DNA from: Vanilla planifolia
Taxonomy: Eukaryota; Streptophyta; Magnoliopsida; Asparagales; Orchidaceae
DNA: 64,000 nt
NCBI GenBank assembly: GCA_023846275.1
Contig: CM043865.1
Location: forward strand, 5,878,068-5,942,067
Reading direction: 5' to 3'
Position numbers and translations under genes: made by a program. Shown here piece after piece: positions 50,701 to 61,628 of the stretch (its first letter is position 1; every line of letters begins with the position of its first letter). The notes under the pieces were generated by a model that saw only the letters and a list, made by a program, of their open reading frames with translations, did not search any database and was not told where the DNA came from.

Positions 50701-53700
50701 TCAATTGTTCCACATAGGTTCACTAGAACCTTAACATCCTGTAGGAACACCTTGCATCAATGATACTTCTATGACAGTCATGATTCTTGCATCTGTGTTA
50801 AATCGCAAAGCAAACTGATGATACTTGAAAACCTAATTAACTACTACTGAAATAGATTGACGCATCTGAAAATTAGATAAACCTCAAGAACAAATGCAAT
50901 TTGATCTCTTTTATTCTTGGACACTAACCCCTTGGAATCAAGCATCCAATTAGCAACATTTTCAAAATAGAAGAGTGGACTCTTATCATAGAAGTGGTGG
51001 AAACACCTTATTATGTGTCTTGAATGTAAGAGAAACAGAATAGAACAAAGTATATAAGCCCAAAATGTTTTTCAGAAAGTCCCAAAGGGGTGCAGAGCTA
51101 ATCAATGAATATTTTTATGAAAAGCAGATTTGCACTTGCAGGGATAGTAGCAAACAGACTCAATATTAAAGTAGCTTAGAATGGAGCACTAGTTTTTGTT
51201 TAAATATTAGTCATTTTCCACTTCTTCATTTTGCCTGCCATTTCTTTCACTTTAGAATTGGAACATTCAAGCTACACAATTTTCCTTTTATCAGCTTCAA
51301 AGTGACATTTCCATATTGTATTCATCTTCATATTTAATCAATGAAATTATGGAAGAAATATGCTTTGACACGCTATTTATAATAAAAATGAACATCGCCT
51401 CCCAATATAGTGGCCAACAAGACAAAGAGCCCAACAGTTACAGCAACTGGTTTTAAATGTCAACTCAAAAATTAACAACAAAGGCACCAGTCTTCTTCCA
51501 TCAAGAATTTTTCCTATTCAAATTTTCTTTGAATTCAACTGTTGATCATTTTTCAAACATATTTGATCTGCTAGGGGATGCGCCCACATCCTTAAGAAGT
51601 GAACATCTAACATATTGTTAGAGGACAGCTTTAATCATCTTCCCTTTTCGATCAAATTTTCTAGTTTCCCCTTACACCTTAGATTGCAAATCCATCTTTC
51701 AAAAATTACTAATTCTATGAGTAAACCAATCATGATTGACAAGCTTATTACTAAAAATTCTAGGCTTACCTCTATTATGTTTGCATCGAGATTGACACTA
51801 ATTGTGACTTTCCAACTTCTACCCCTGCAATTATTAATGGCTTGCATTCATATGTGGAGGCGATCTATAATTGGATCTCTACCACCTGCAAAGCATATGA
51901 CAACATTGGGCACTTCCCTCCTTTGGTCAGATCACTATTCCTCCCAAGTTTCTTAGGAAGTTCTAATTCTGTCCAATTTGTAACAACCAAAACTTGCACA
52001 AAAAAATGAATCCTTAAGGAAAGACTGATCATTTAAATAGACACAAAGGCACCGCTTCAAAACACTGTCAGAATTGAAGTTAAATATTTGAAGTGTTAAC
52101 TTAGATCAATATAATACTCAAAACCTAAGCTTACACTTGACATTAAGTCCACTAAGTCCTTACAGTTTACCTTAAAAATATGCAAGGTTGTGCAGGTCTA
52201 TTCCCATCTTGGGAATTTTTTGGCTTACAAATTCTATCCCAATCTTAGGAATTTTTTTAACATTACTGAGCTATTCAACCCTAGGATGGCATACACATCA
52301 TTTTCTATACTTGTTATAGACGTTTATTAAGCCTTTAGCCATGGGCAAAGAGATAAAGATTTGCTCATTAGTTAGCAAGTTGAACTCCTCAAATCAGTAA
52401 GTACATAATCACTACATTTCATCTAAATTGAATGATAAGCCTTTTATGACAAACCTTATAAAACTTTTATCGTCCTCGAGTGTACAGGAATGCAATCAAA
52501 ATATCTTTTGAGATTGTAAAAGAAATTATATGGAACATCATTCCACGTGAAAACATTTTCACGTGATGAAAACCACCTAATAACACCCATTCTCTATAAA
52601 GTGCTCTTAATACTCAAAATTTTCTAGGTAAGGTTTCCAAAATCAGACTTGATTCTTGAAGAAAAAAGTAGTCTTCAAAAGGGTGATAAAGCATGAAGCC
52701 ATGTAAGATTTACAAATTTCTTAGTTCAGAGGATTTTTTTGCTTAGTTTGGTATATCAAGGTGAGCTAAGTGCTTTACCGTCCTCATTATATCCTCATCT
52801 TTTGAGTTGTTTTTCTGGCTAACTTCATCTAACCAGACATCCACTACTTGTGCATTGTTTGTCTCAGTTCTCAAGATGAGCATGTTCTATTGGTTGCCAA
52901 CATCATTGAAAGGAGTTGTTCATTGCAGTCAGTGCTTCATTATGTTTGCAGAATTTGACTTGGTGATGGAATTTTTGAGGAACTAGGCGATGATGTTAGC
53001 AAGCTGAGTTGTAAATATCTGAATCTCTACAAAATTGACTGATATTTTTTAGTTCACTCCCACTCATATATCCCTCATAATCTAATGTATGCTTCAAATT
53101 GTTAGCCTCGTTTTGTATGATCTGCTAAATTTGGGCCATAAGCGAGTCTAAATTAGATAAAAATATTAAAACCAAATCTAGTTCAACATCGAGTCACCAA
53201 ACTAAAGTCGTTATCCAAGCCCATTCCACACATGATGGAGGCCAGGTTGAGCTGATTTTGATGAATAGTTCAAAGCAATTTTACCAAGCCAATGCATTGA
53301 CTATGCAAGCCAAATTAAGCCAAGTCCCTAGCCATGCTAGTAAATGTTATCTACAAAGCTACTAATGATTGGGCATAATAACTAGCAAGGATGATAATTC
53401 ACATGTTTAAGACTAGATTGAGCTGATAGAGAAAGGTGTAAATTTAGTTTATGAGGCCAAATTAGGCCCACAATAGCCATAACTTTTTCCCACTTGCCCC
53501 ATGTTTCACATCTTCCATTCATTTCGTAGTCCTCTTCCCAAACATTAATAGTCACCATGATGGTCCATTCATTTCATAGTCCTCTTTCCCAAACATTAAT
53601 AGTCACCTTGATGGTCCAATAGAGTGATGACCCAATTGAACAACTTTGTCATTGACCTTCCTATTGACTCGAGGTGATTATGCTTTGCCAACATGATCAT

Positions 53701-56700
53701 TATTGGATTACAAAAGTGATATCACGAGAAGACAATGAGTAATAAAATTACCGTAGTATCAAAATTGCACAGATGCCAAAGGTGCTAGAAATAGTACCCA
53801 TTCCATTGTTTGAATTGATAAATAGATCATGTTGTTCTTCATTAATGGTTGCCTATTTAGTATTATTTAGAAAATCATAATGCTACTATAAATTAAAAGT
53901 ATATTCCTAAAATTAGAAATAATAATTGTTATTTAATTATTATTTAATTAAAAGCATGTCCTTAAAACCCTTAACAACAAAGGAGTCCTGAGATGCAATT
54001 CAAGAAATTTACTCTAATCTTGATAATACTTTTCAATTTCTTAAAGTTTTCTCAAATAATTGATTGTCCAAGAAACCACATCTATCAATAAGTACTTCAT
54101 TTCTTTAAAAAATAACAAGAAGATGTAGAAATATATTATGACACAAATAGATCCAACTTGAAGATGAGCTCAAGTACATAAGATGGTGGAGAAAGAACAT
54201 GTCTTCAATTTTCTTCATGGGTTCAACACAAATTTAGATGACATGAGATTGATTGCTTGGAGTTAAACCTTTTCCCTATGTTCATGAAGCTATTACAAAA
54301 ATTCAAGGAGATGAAAATCACTAGCAGACTATGCTTAACAGCCCATCTCCCACCATGCCATATATAAGCACCTAAGGATAAGCTCCTGCAATACAATGGC
54401 AAGAAAAATGCAACTAAGGACAAAAAACTTCAGGAAAATAAGATCAATTGTAATTATTGACACAGAACGAATCATATTCATGATAATTGCTTCAAGCTTC
54501 ACAACAAACCCCAATGTGAAAAGATCAAGAAGTACCCATAATCTAAAAATGTCATAGTTTCACAACAAACCTCATGTGAAAAGTTCAAGAATTACCCACA
54601 ATCTAAAAAAGCCCATGAGGCTAAGGCACCAAATCTCTAACACAATGAAATACTCCTCTCTCATTTATATTTGAACAATAAGACTTCTTGAAGAACCTTT
54701 TAACTTAACAGAAAAGTAACAAAGTGGGGGAATTTCCACCTACAATAGCATTGATTGCATGCCTACATGACTCACACATGACAAGCCCCTCTAAATGATT
54801 CCATTCTTATAAGCTAACCACAAGATAGTTTTGGTGGCCATCATGTGGCACAATAAGCCTTGACAAATTAAAGTTAAGGGGCATTCTCTAAGCCTTTGTT
54901 CTTAACTGCAAACCATCCATCTTTTATAACCTTCTTTCTATTAATAAATTAACAAAAGAACTGAAATATACAATGATCTTTTACTCGTCACATTGTGTTT
55001 TAGAACCTGATGTCAAGAAGGATAATTGGCAATGCCAAGAGGTAATAATGTATACTATCTATCAAGTAACAAAACTCTTAATGATTGCCTTTTCCTTGAA
55101 GTTGCTCTTAAGTATTCAATATCAAATAATAATATCATACTATGGCACAAGCATTTGGGTCATGCTAGTCTCAAATATCATTATGCCCAAAGTTACTCAA
55201 GAATAAAGATTCAAACTCTCTCTATTGTGAACATTATGATTATGGAAAACAATTTCTAAAACATCTCCCACACCCATCCATAAACATTATGAACTATTTC
55301 ATCTTGTTCACCATAACATCTGGAGACCAATTCATATCCCAAACCTAACCAATTATTGTTGATCCATCGCATGCATAGATGGTTAATCTTGTTTCAGTTT
55401 CATGCACTTAATGAAAGCAAGTCAGATGCATATATTACCTTTAAATAGTTCCACAAATGTGACAAATGTCTTCTAATCCCCAATCAAAATTCTTGAAGAA
55501 AGTAATAAGTAAGACTATTTTGCAAATAGTTTCTTATAAAACCAACTTAATTAAGACATTTTTTTACCAAAGTTCAAGTACATACTCCCCACAACTAAAT
55601 GAGATTATTGAAAGAAAAAATTGACATCTTAAAAAGGCAAGCACTCTTATGTTCTCAATTCTTTGTAATGTGAGCTACTTTTGCCAACAATCTACCTCAT
55701 CAACCGACTTCCATCGAAAACACTATAACACAAAACTCCAATAAATTTATTGCTCAAATCCTAATAATCCAAGTCTTCAACTTTCTTTCACTTGTATCTT
55801 CGAATCTTCACTTACGATAGCAATTCCCAAAGTAGCAAATTAGATCCTAATGCTCAAAATGTGTATTTGTGAAATATTTCCCAACTCAAAAGGGTTTCAA
55901 GTTCTATTCATCTCAATATCAAGTTTAATTCAACTTTATTTTGGTGATATTGTTATAATCCTAAAACATAAAAAATAATTTGTACAAAATTTTCTTCTAA
56001 GTACAAATTATTTTTTATCCAACTTGATATTATTTTAATCCTTAAAAACATCCACAATGTCTCAAAAACTGAAGTAGAAACAAGCTTAGATAGAAGAAAT
56101 GGATGCCTTGACTAGAAATTAAACTTGATTAATTGTTAACATGCCTACAAATAAGAAGATTATGACTTGTGATTGGGTATTCGTTATGAAGTGTGATACA
56201 GATGGGAAGACTGGTAGATATAAGGACAAATTACCCAAGGCTACATATAAACATATGTAATCAATTATAAAAATTTTTTTGCACTAATAGCAACATTGAA
56301 CTCAATGCAACTCTTACCATTGGTTGCAACTTTCGATTAAGAACTCCATCAAGAGATGTAAAAAATACCTTCCAAATCAACAGATGAAGTTCACATAAAG
56401 ATTCCTCTGGGTATTAAATCCAAAAAAGCAATAAACAAAGGGTGCAAGTTGACCAAGTCTCTCTATGGACTAAAACAATCTCATAAAGCATAGTTTACAA
56501 AATTTTATGATATTACAAAAAAACTTGGATATTGCTAAATATTGGTAGATCACACCATACTAATTGAAGAACAAAAATATGGAAGAAAGAGCATCCTAAT
56601 AACAAATATAGATCACATTGTGATCACAAGTGGTGATCAAGAATATCGAGTTGTTAAATATTTCCTTTCAATAATGGATCTTAAATTGAGCATTTGAATT

Positions 56701-58372
56701 TCGTTGCTTTAATCATGGAAAAATACAAATTATATTTCATGCCCATGCATATTTGTTTTAGATTTATTTGTTTTAAATATATTATCTGATTGAGTTAAGA
56801 TAAAGTCACCTCATCCTAAAATTAGGATGCACATTTCAATGATTAGCCAACAAAAAAACCATGCAAGCAAATATAAATTAAAAAAACTAGTAAACAAAGG
56901 AGGCAAAACATGTCAAGAAAGTTGAAAAGATGCAAAAAATGGCTATTAAAGTCAACCTAAAAAAGTTGCATGACATACCTGTGCTTCAAAAGAAGCAATT
57001 AAGCTACATAGTTTCACACGAGGATAGAACCTACACAATCAACAACACTATGTCATGAAGATATCGATACAAAAAGCTCCAGACAGCCAAGACCTATGTG
57101 AGAAAAGTAGCGCAGCCAATAACAACATAGTAAACTTAAAAGATTCAGTATCTGTGAAAAGTGCGAAGAACAATCCATATGAAAACTATAAAATTTCTTA
57201 TTTATTATGAAATTGGGAAGCAGCAGAAGATAAAGAAAAGAAGAACCCAAACATTTTGTAAGAATATAGAACCACTATGGTTGTCGTTATCAATTAGAAC
57301 AGGATAACCCATAAACACAACCAGCTCAGCCATTAACATACCCACTGGAAAAAAATGGACCAGGAACTAAAAGGCCAGGTCAATGGATCCACAACCTCTC
57401 AATTGAGCCCACAGAGTTCAGATTGCAGGACTGCAATGATTTTTAGCTGCCTCCTTAATAATTTCTTTACCTTAACAATCAAATTAAGCTGCTAAAAAAG
57501 ATGAAAATAGATACACATACTTTGTTTTGGTTGTCTTAAGGCAATAAATTAAATGAACCCTCGGCTCTTTTTACCATTCATAGGAAAACAATAGATTTAA
57601 AGCACAAATCTCAGCCCATGGGTTACCATAACATAAGTTGTACTTATAAAAAAAAACTTTGAAAGGCCAATGCCACTTCTCTTGCTGCATATCTAGTTAC
57701 AATAACATCATGATGGACCCTTCATGCATAAAGTCATCCCACAAAGCCATGCAAAGAAATTGAATACCATCACAGATATAACTCGTCCAAATTTATACAT
57801 AGAAAATTCCTGCAGTGTATTGGCACATTGATATTAAGCTTTCTTGTTGAAAATCTACTAGAGTAAGCACTACACAAGAAAATCCCACACACATTCAAAT
57901 TTTTGCAAGACCTTTTACTATTATAATGTAAATTATAGACAGGACAATCCAATCAATAGCATTAGTTTTAGGTATAATTTTTATGATCAAAAAGCAATGA
58001 GATCAAGTATTAATAATATATTTAAAGTCATAGAAACTTTAGTACGGCATGTTATTGAAAGACCGCCAAAATTATTATACTTTTCATAAAAAAAATGATA
58101 TTAGCATAATATACTTGGGAATAATCTTCGAAATAGTATCAAAAGCATGGCCAACATGACTGTTTGAATGTACTTCCGTACAGAATTTGTTGCAAATCTG
58201 CAAAAAAAACAAAGAAACAAGAATCTCAAAAAATTGTTAGAGATGACTCAAATAACTTTGAAAGGTAATGAAAGTATTGATGATGCATTCAACTTTAAAT
58301 TCAAACCTCATCCACCATGAAGAGGAGCTCCTTGGAATCTGCAGGTTGGAACCATCCTCTCTTACATGCATT
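24484..58372 (-). CDS. PIAL2: PIAL1/PIAL2-type SP-RING SUMO-protein ligase, 5' exons outside window
   Basis: Coding order: 58307-58372, 58115-58197, 56979-57030, 49111-49176, 41228-41295, 41109-41157, 40932-41016, 40706-40804, 38321-38372, 27004-27055, 26784-26900, 25897-26718, 24484-25191 (stop 24484-24486). That is 2319 nt, 772 codons plus stop, open in phase across all junctions. The product extends SUMO chains (E4-like); Arabidopsis PIAL1/2 also act with MOM1 in transcriptional silencing. Evidence: an N-terminal helical region (NACKRGWF, then FYPRVKL); a PINIT-like part (PGYDVLMLDFYF, ENLETSSCIAGPAQV, FIINGKGVDKRNNV); GPSRISLCCPIS; then the SP-RING (KTPVKGHLCKHHQ, CFDYDNYIEMNSRKPNW, RCPPCNQPIC); then a SUMO-interacting VDLT followed by acidic residues; then a long disordered tail. 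Family is firm; PIAL1 versus PIAL2 is not resolvable here. The gene must continue beyond the window or past 59117. Confidence 0.95.
26719..26783 (-). other. 65-bp GC-AG intron in the PIAL gene
   Basis: The exon ends MVK with AAG followed by GCAAGT, a GC donor in otherwise perfect consensus. The next exon begins after TTGTTACAG with ILEETGDV. The GT two codons further on would shift the phase, so the GC donor is the reading that keeps the frame. Confidence 0.8.
26784..27055 (-). other. SP-RING exons of the PIAL gene
   Basis: Exon 27004-27055 encodes FKRIKTPVKGHLCKHHQ and exon 26784-26900 encodes CFDYDNYIEM through RIDRKMVK, joined across a 103-bp intron. Together they contain the C-x-H, Cys and C-x2-C zinc/structural residues of the Siz/PIAS RING and the Trp before RCPPC. 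No key residue is missing. Confidence 0.93.
28780..29680 (+). mobile_element. Poly(A)-ended Ty1/copia fragment (RT end, RNase H, LTR start)
   Basis: The order is RT C-terminus (KLGKEEKDL at about 28834-28860, then LNDIRENLRAVWI), RNase H (VEIYSNADS at about 29020, VVSKGNAEA, then IDRHLIKKKFE), and the copia terminal stretch KLVHMPTRS followed by VANILGKALP at about 29328-29388. After that come a purine tract (GAGGGAAAG, about 29438) and LTR-like sequence with an AATAAA near 29603. It ends in 22 As at 29659-29680. Frames are broken. A poly(A) end inside the LTR suggests a copied transcript rather than normal LTR integration. Confidence 0.75.
29659..29680 (+). repeat. A22 tract ending the copia fragment
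   Basis: Twenty-two uninterrupted As follow ACTCTTTTCTC. AACTACCAAG occurs directly after the tract (29683-29692) and again at 28824-28833, a candidate short target duplication. Confidence 0.7.
30262..31333 (-). mobile_element. 3' end of an LTR retrotransposon with its LTR (truncated)
   Basis: Read on the - strand, the segment starts with a short polyprotein-tail-like DEDIMFENDF...RPRTRS sequence, then an A-run, a GC-rich stretch, and LTR-like DNA with TATATAAGGGGGAG (about 30839-30852), ending ...CTACATCA at 30262. The TATA context and terminal CA fit an LTR. The polyprotein tail resembles the RTRS ending of plant gypsy elements. No matching second LTR or pol is in the window, so it is a truncated copy. 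Its start is approximate. Confidence 0.55.
31026..31049 (+). repeat. (GGC)n microsatellite in a GC-rich island
   Basis: About eight GGC units, with related GCG/GGC-rich sequence over 31018-31215, followed by a T-run at about 31246-31269. It is conspicuous in an otherwise AT-rich intron. Confidence 0.85.
33290..34210 (+). repeat. Dispersed repeat, copy B (unidentified family)
   Basis: Diverged counterpart of about 721-1560, same orientation, with collinear blocks from the GA-rich start through GATGATGTGGTTGAATTAGTT to TCCTAAGCTATTGATGATAA. It is antisense to the PIAL gene, while copy A is sense to Rab7. Confidence 0.6.
38321..38372 (-). other. 52-nt PIAL micro-exon in front of the SP-RING
   Basis: It carries two bases finishing an Asp codon, sixteen codons reading SELFEGPSRISLCCPI, then AG that forms Ser with the first base of the next exon. 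Splice sites are TATAG before and GTACTG after. Its neighbours lie 2.3 kb and 11.3 kb away. The peptide GPSRISLxCPIS is a strong family signature, so omitting this exon would break the RING lead-in. Confidence 0.92.
38373..40705 (-). other. PIAL intron, 2.3 kb
   Basis: No clear gene or element. On the - strand around 39180-39400 a stretch reading WELQEKIFEDHLKPLQ and onward vaguely resembles copia gag, but there is no zinc knuckle or adjoining domain, so I do not call it. Confidence 0.6.
40706..41295 (-). other. Cluster of four PIAL exons (PINIT-like region)
   Basis: Exons 41228-41295, 41109-41157, 40932-41016 and 40706-40804, separated by 70, 92 and 127 bp. The peptide runs VLIVIKTENLETSS..., FIINGKGVDKRNN..., DYGPQFPTDISKMLKYG..., then TYLIAIAYMS and PVLKEYVHPAV. 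This is the region before the RING in PIAS/Siz proteins and takes part in SUMO or substrate contact. All codon phases close exactly, including split Ser and Gly codons. Confidence 0.92.
41760..45856 (+). mobile_element. L1-type LINE (ORF1, endonuclease, RT, RNase H remnants, poly(A))
   Basis: The + strand order is typical of plant L1. ORF1 DUF4283-like GLPLTYWDLQNLATIACGI lies at about 42922-42978 and DLSKPLPSSV at about 43058-43090, followed by a zinc-knuckle-like run ending DYSMDAC at about 43190. The endonuclease start, with NYLGDLVKQHNPCLMALLEA, is at 43803-43865. RT similarity follows, with NKFN then FCPISLYNIVYEVVTKIL at about 45134-45212 and QRAFVKGKSIANN at 45231-45270. An RNase H-like end (YQEGNKAVALVA) lies at about 45676-45712. 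The element ends with a 10-A run at 45845-45854. Multiple stops and a deletion between RT and RNase H make it dead. It is antisense in the PIAL intron. The 5' end is a guess based on a GC-rich start near 41770. Confidence 0.8.
46420..48000 (-). mobile_element. Degenerate Ty1/copia element (integrase to RT)
   Basis: On the - strand, integrase-like sequence near 47630-47720 is followed by SSKIFGYAIFVYIHNHNHEKFD at about 47470-47540 (family: PKIFGCVCFVH...KLDPRA). The linker with YSRQKKTQKDES lies at about 47115-47150 and RT N-terminal similarity runs from about 46870 down to 46420. Frames are broken. It lies in the same intron as the LINE but in the opposite direction, sense to PIAL. No LTR was found. 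Confidence 0.7.
49111..49176 (-). other. Isolated 66-nt PIAL exon
   Basis: It encodes exactly 22 codons, PGYDVLMLDFYF then TKNHFPEEKI, with AG before and GTAAG after. It sits between introns of 7815 bp (41296-49110) and 7802 bp (49177-56978). Both contain transposon relics. Confidence 0.9.
51560..51970 (+). pseudogene. LINE ORF1 fragment (DUF4283 / zinc knuckle)
   Basis: Across two frames it reads ITNSMSKPIMIDKLITKNSR (about 51708-51770) and later a CKAYDNIGHFPPL zinc-knuckle-like run (about 51885-51925). This is the order of plant L1 ORF1 ...GRPIMTDKLT... then CxxCxxxGH. The second half of the knuckle is lost. It is antisense to PIAL. Confidence 0.65.
53515..53616 (+). repeat. 50-bp tandem duplication
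   Basis: CCATTCATTTCRTAGTCCTC starts at 53515 and again at 53565. The two copies differ by a few bases and one indel, so the duplication is fairly recent. Noncoding. Confidence 0.9.
54000..56690 (+). mobile_element. Degenerate Ty1/copia element (gag, integrase, RT)
   Basis: The gag patch EKEHVFNFLHGFNTNLDDMR is at 54191-54247. A zinc-knuckle-like run lies near 54450-54510. The GAG-pre-integrase stretch LWHKHLGHASLKYHYAQ is at 55139-55190. Integrase-like sequence follows (DY...KKKLTS, about 55599-55627; LINRLPSKTL, about 55692-55722). RT similarity includes EMDALTRN at about 56097-56120, CDWVFVMKCDTDGKTGRYKDKL at about 56168-56232 and LTKSLYGLKQS-like at about 56450-56485. Stops and frameshifts are frequent. 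It is antisense in the PIAL intron; no LTRs were identified. Confidence 0.8.
54498..54615 (+). repeat. ~61-bp tandem duplication inside copia gag
   Basis: TTCACAACAAACC...GTGAAAAG...CAAGAA...ACCCA starts at 54498 and again at 54559. It lies just after the zinc-knuckle-like part of the copia relic. Confidence 0.8.
56979..58372 (-). other. Three N-terminal-side exons of the PIAL gene
   Basis: Exons 58307-58372 (22 codons, NACKRGWFQP onward), 58115-58197 (ICNKFCTEVH onward, ending with two bases of a Lys codon) and 56979-57030 (one base, then FYPRVKLCSL onward). Introns are 109 and 1084 bp. The first exon begins at a codon boundary, so the preceding exon, which in relatives ends near a VK dipeptide, lies upstream. 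I did not find it in 58373-59116. Confidence 0.9.
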
Positions 58373-59116
58373 CTAAGTTGAATAAGGAAAGAAATTTATT
58401 CATTACAAAACACCAAAGTGAATTGGTATTTGCAGCACATCACCAAAAGAAAAAATAACAATAATTAGAACCGTATGAATGAGATATAGAATTAGAATGC
58501 AGCACTACTAGTAAAAAGTTATTCAAATTATCAACAAAAATTTAGGAAAAGTGAGCAAGAGGCATAACTTGATAAGAGCTCAAGATTACAACCGATAAAC
58601 AGCAAATCTTCATGCCAACATAAACAAACTAAGAGACTTATTCACTCAAGAATATCCATCAAATAACCAGAAAAATTGTATTTCAAAACCCACAAAATTC
58701 AACAAAACCCAAGAGACTGAAATGCATTATTATGATGATCAATATAAGATAGCCTTGGAGGCTGTTTACAGGTACGTGGGCAGATCAATATGTGTTTATG
58801 AAATGCAATGTTTGCGTGTAATATGGAATCCTAAATTGAGCACATATATGTGCTATGCTTCACAATATAATCACTAATCGATAACTGGTAAACATAGAGC
58901 AACACAATCAATGGTTAGAAAGCATAAAAGTAGATATGTTCAATAAATAATTCATGTCATGTAGCAAAAAGAATGACGAAATCAGCAATTTAGAAACGGA
59001 AATCAGCCAGTGATTCAATTAGAATACTTACACAAACACCTAAGGGTTGGGCATAGTTATCATAGCAATAAATCGAAAATCTTACACATCAAGCTCAACT
59101 ACTAATAAAACATTAC
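58373..59116. other. Intron sequence between the first visible PIAL exon and the chromovirus
   Basis: AT-rich with no recognisable exon, repeat or transposon. The PIAL exon at 58372 opens after a normal acceptor, so this must be intron unless the gene is broken here. Confidence 0.6.
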
Positions 59117-59370
59117 TAATAGGTCCCAATCAAAGCTCAGTTAAGTGACTAGAGTTCTACTTAGGGTGAGAACAACTAGAGTATTTAAATGGAAAGATAC
59201 TTGCTGTCATAATCATTTAGGAGAGTGCAAATACAGCACAATAACAACTTTTTCTAAAATTGTGGGCTACCAAAACTAATTGCATCAAAATAACAACTAT
59301 CCTATTCATAAGCAAGCATTAGCAACTCCAATTCCTCAACATTTATTTAATAATTGAGAATTACCACTTA
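59117..59370 (-). repeat. 3' LTR of the chromovirus
   Basis: On the + strand it starts TAATAGGTCCCAATCAAAGC, as does 63753. Collinear similarity runs through CAATAACAACTTTT and TTGCATCAAAATA to CATTTATTTAAT near 59350. The far end is approximate because the partner copy is cut by the window. Confidence 0.85.
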
Positions 59371-59379
59371 GCTCCAGGA

Positions 59380-59720
59380 AAATTCATGCAAAATACTTCA
59401 GGTTTGGCTTTGGAACCCTTGAAGATCTTCCGGACTTCTTATCAATACCCTTCCCTTTTAATTGAACCTTGTCCTCGAGGTTTAGAAATCGGTCCTGTTA
59501 TGTCTGAAATTTTCCCATGTGGCATCATCTTCAGGAAGGTGCTGCCACTTGAACAAGCTTTCTTTTACAAGCCTGCAACAATTTTTAACCCATCATGTAT
59601 CCAATATAGCTTCTGGCTCAATGATGAAATGTCCATCGTCCGAAATTGGAGGTAATTCAGAATTTGCTGTGTAACCCTCAACAATGTGCTTCTTAAGCAT
59701 GGACACATGAAAAACCAAGC
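59380..59720 (-). pseudogene. Chromodomain-like polyprotein tail
   Basis: The - strand reads KHIVEGYTANSELPPISDDG (about 59692 to 59633), then EPEAILDT, a stop codon, WVKN, and later FKWQHLPEDDATWENF. The W-x(4)-P-E-x2-A-T-W-E pattern is the C-terminal chromodomain of plant chromoviruses. The stop within it and the altered start show decay. Confidence 0.75.
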
Positions 59721-59839
59721 GTACCCACGAACCAAAAGAAAGTTAGTTTGTAAGCTACAACACCGATTCATTCTTCAACAGCATAAAGACCATAATATCA
59801 ACTAGCAAGTTTTTTAAAAGATTGCTTAAAGACTGACTA

Positions 59840-60937
59840 TCATTCATAAGGGTGGAGTTTAAGAAAGACCATATTGCCTACTTGAAATTCAATATCCCTT
59901 CTTTTTGCATTGACCCATTGTTTCATCCAACTATTGGCAATAGATAAATTTACTTTGAGTTGTTTCAGGACAGCATCGTGGCCAGCAAACCGGTTGGTCC
60001 ACTTCATGTACTGTACAAGTGCCATCATGATACTTGGGAATTGTGAGCAATGGTTGGCCAAAGAGAGCTTGGAAAGGTGTCATACCAGTGGAAGCATGAT
60101 GAGTTGTATTATACCATAGTTCAGCCTAACGAAGATAAAAAGACCATTTGTAAGGTTGATGATAAACAAAGCTCCGAAGGTATGGCTCCAAATACCAATT
60201 GAAATCCTCTGATTGGCCATCAATTTGAGGGTAATATGTCGAACTAAACTTTAATTTGGTGCCAAATTTGAAAATTCCTTACAAAAAATGACAGGAAAAT
60301 TGGGTTTTAATCATTGAGGATAGACCATGGCATGGCTTGGAGCTTGACCACTCAACAAATTTTTCAGACACTATCTTAGCAGTATATAGATGAGATAAAG
60401 GCAAGAAGTGGGCATATTTGCTGAGCCTATCTACAAAACCAAGGATAGCATCCTTACCATTAGAAGTTGGAAGTCCATCAATGAAATCCATGGTGATATC
60501 ATCCCATACTTGACATGGAATTAGCAATTGTTGAGGGAGACCTGCGGGTAACAAGGTATCAATCTCAATCCCTGACACACTTGACAAGAAGCTACATCAT
60601 CCTTCACTGAGTTGTACATGGACAGTCAATAAAATTGTTGAGCCAATCATTTATATGTTCAAAGCACAGCCGAATGTCCACTAATGTTGGAATCATGATA
60701 CTCCTTTAATAACTATTGTTCATGTAGGGGGAACCGCCACCCAATTTTTGTAGTTAAGTAAATGATTCCTTGATAAATAAGGACTGCCTGGTTGTTCACA
60801 TGCTTGCTTTCTGATTTTATGCATGTAAGGATTGACTTTGGCTTCGGATATAATTGCATCCCAAATAAGGGCCTAAGACACAACAATAGCATCAAGACTT
60901 GGGCTGCCCGCCACCACTGATAATGCATCAGCTGCAT
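59840..60937 (-). pseudogene. Chromovirus integrase fragments
   Basis: Fragments in two frames. 60279-60587 contains PAGLPQQLLIPCQVWDDITM and VDRLSKYAHFLPLSHLYTA, the integrase catalytic-core region with the Asp of ITMDFIDGLP. 59840-60061 contains KRRDIEFQVGNMVFLKLHPY, the C-terminal integrase motif. Part of the catalytic core between them is poorly legible. Confidence 0.8.
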
Positions 60938-60939
60938 TA

Positions 60940-61620
60940 TTTTACTTTCCTAGTTTATAAATGGTCTCGTAGTCGTAACCAAGCAGTTTGGAAACCCATT
61001 TTTGTTTGCTCCGGTGTTGTTATGCATTCATCCAGTAGGTATTTGAAACTCCGTAGATCTGTTTGGATATAGAATTTGCTGCCCACCAAGTACGGGGGCC
61101 AAGTCTGATTTGTATGAATCATTGCTAACATCTCCTTGGCATATGTGGATCACGATCGCTTGGTGATGCCCAACGATTTACTCGTGATCACGATGGGACC
61201 ACCTTGTTATGTAAGAACAATTGCTACGCCATCACCGGAGGCTTCCGACTCAATGAAAAATGATTCATTGAAATTTGGCAATGCAAGTGTCGAGGTTGAA
61301 GTCATGACGAGTTTGAGTTTTTGAAAATCTTGGTCAGCCTCATCCATCCAATTGAAGTTCCTTTTCTTTAAGATTTTAATCAAAGGGAAAACTTCAAATC
61401 GTAACCTATGAGGCCTAAAAATTCATGCAACTAAGAAATATTAGTAGGCCTACGCCAATCAGACATGGCCTTAATTTTGTTTTGATCTACAATAACACCT
61501 TGTATGGCAATAACGTGACCCAAATATTCTAAATCTTGTCACCCAAATGCACATTTGCTCAATTTAAGAAAAAATTGATAGTGCCTTCACAATTCAAAAG
61601 CAATTTTGACATATTCGAGC
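60940..61620 (-). pseudogene. Chromovirus RNase H fragment
   Basis: The - strand contains FYIQTDLRSFKYLLDECITT followed by PEQTK at about 61083-61008, the usual end of the retroelement RNase H region, and earlier fragments toward the RT connection. Broken by stops. Confidence 0.65.
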
Positions 61621-61628
61621 TACATGCT

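Larger units (their letters stand above)
49177..56978 (-). other. 7.8-kb PIAL intron with LINE and copia relics
   Basis: Holds a LINE ORF1 fragment (about 51560-51970), two short tandem duplications (53515-53616, 54498-54615) and a copia relic (about 54000-56690). Nothing recognisable lies in 49177-51559 or 51971-53514. Confidence 0.75.

Noticed and set aside
59386-59655. 89-codon + strand open frame
   Set aside because: It is opposite the chromodomain end of the - strand chromovirus and has no recognisable content of its own.
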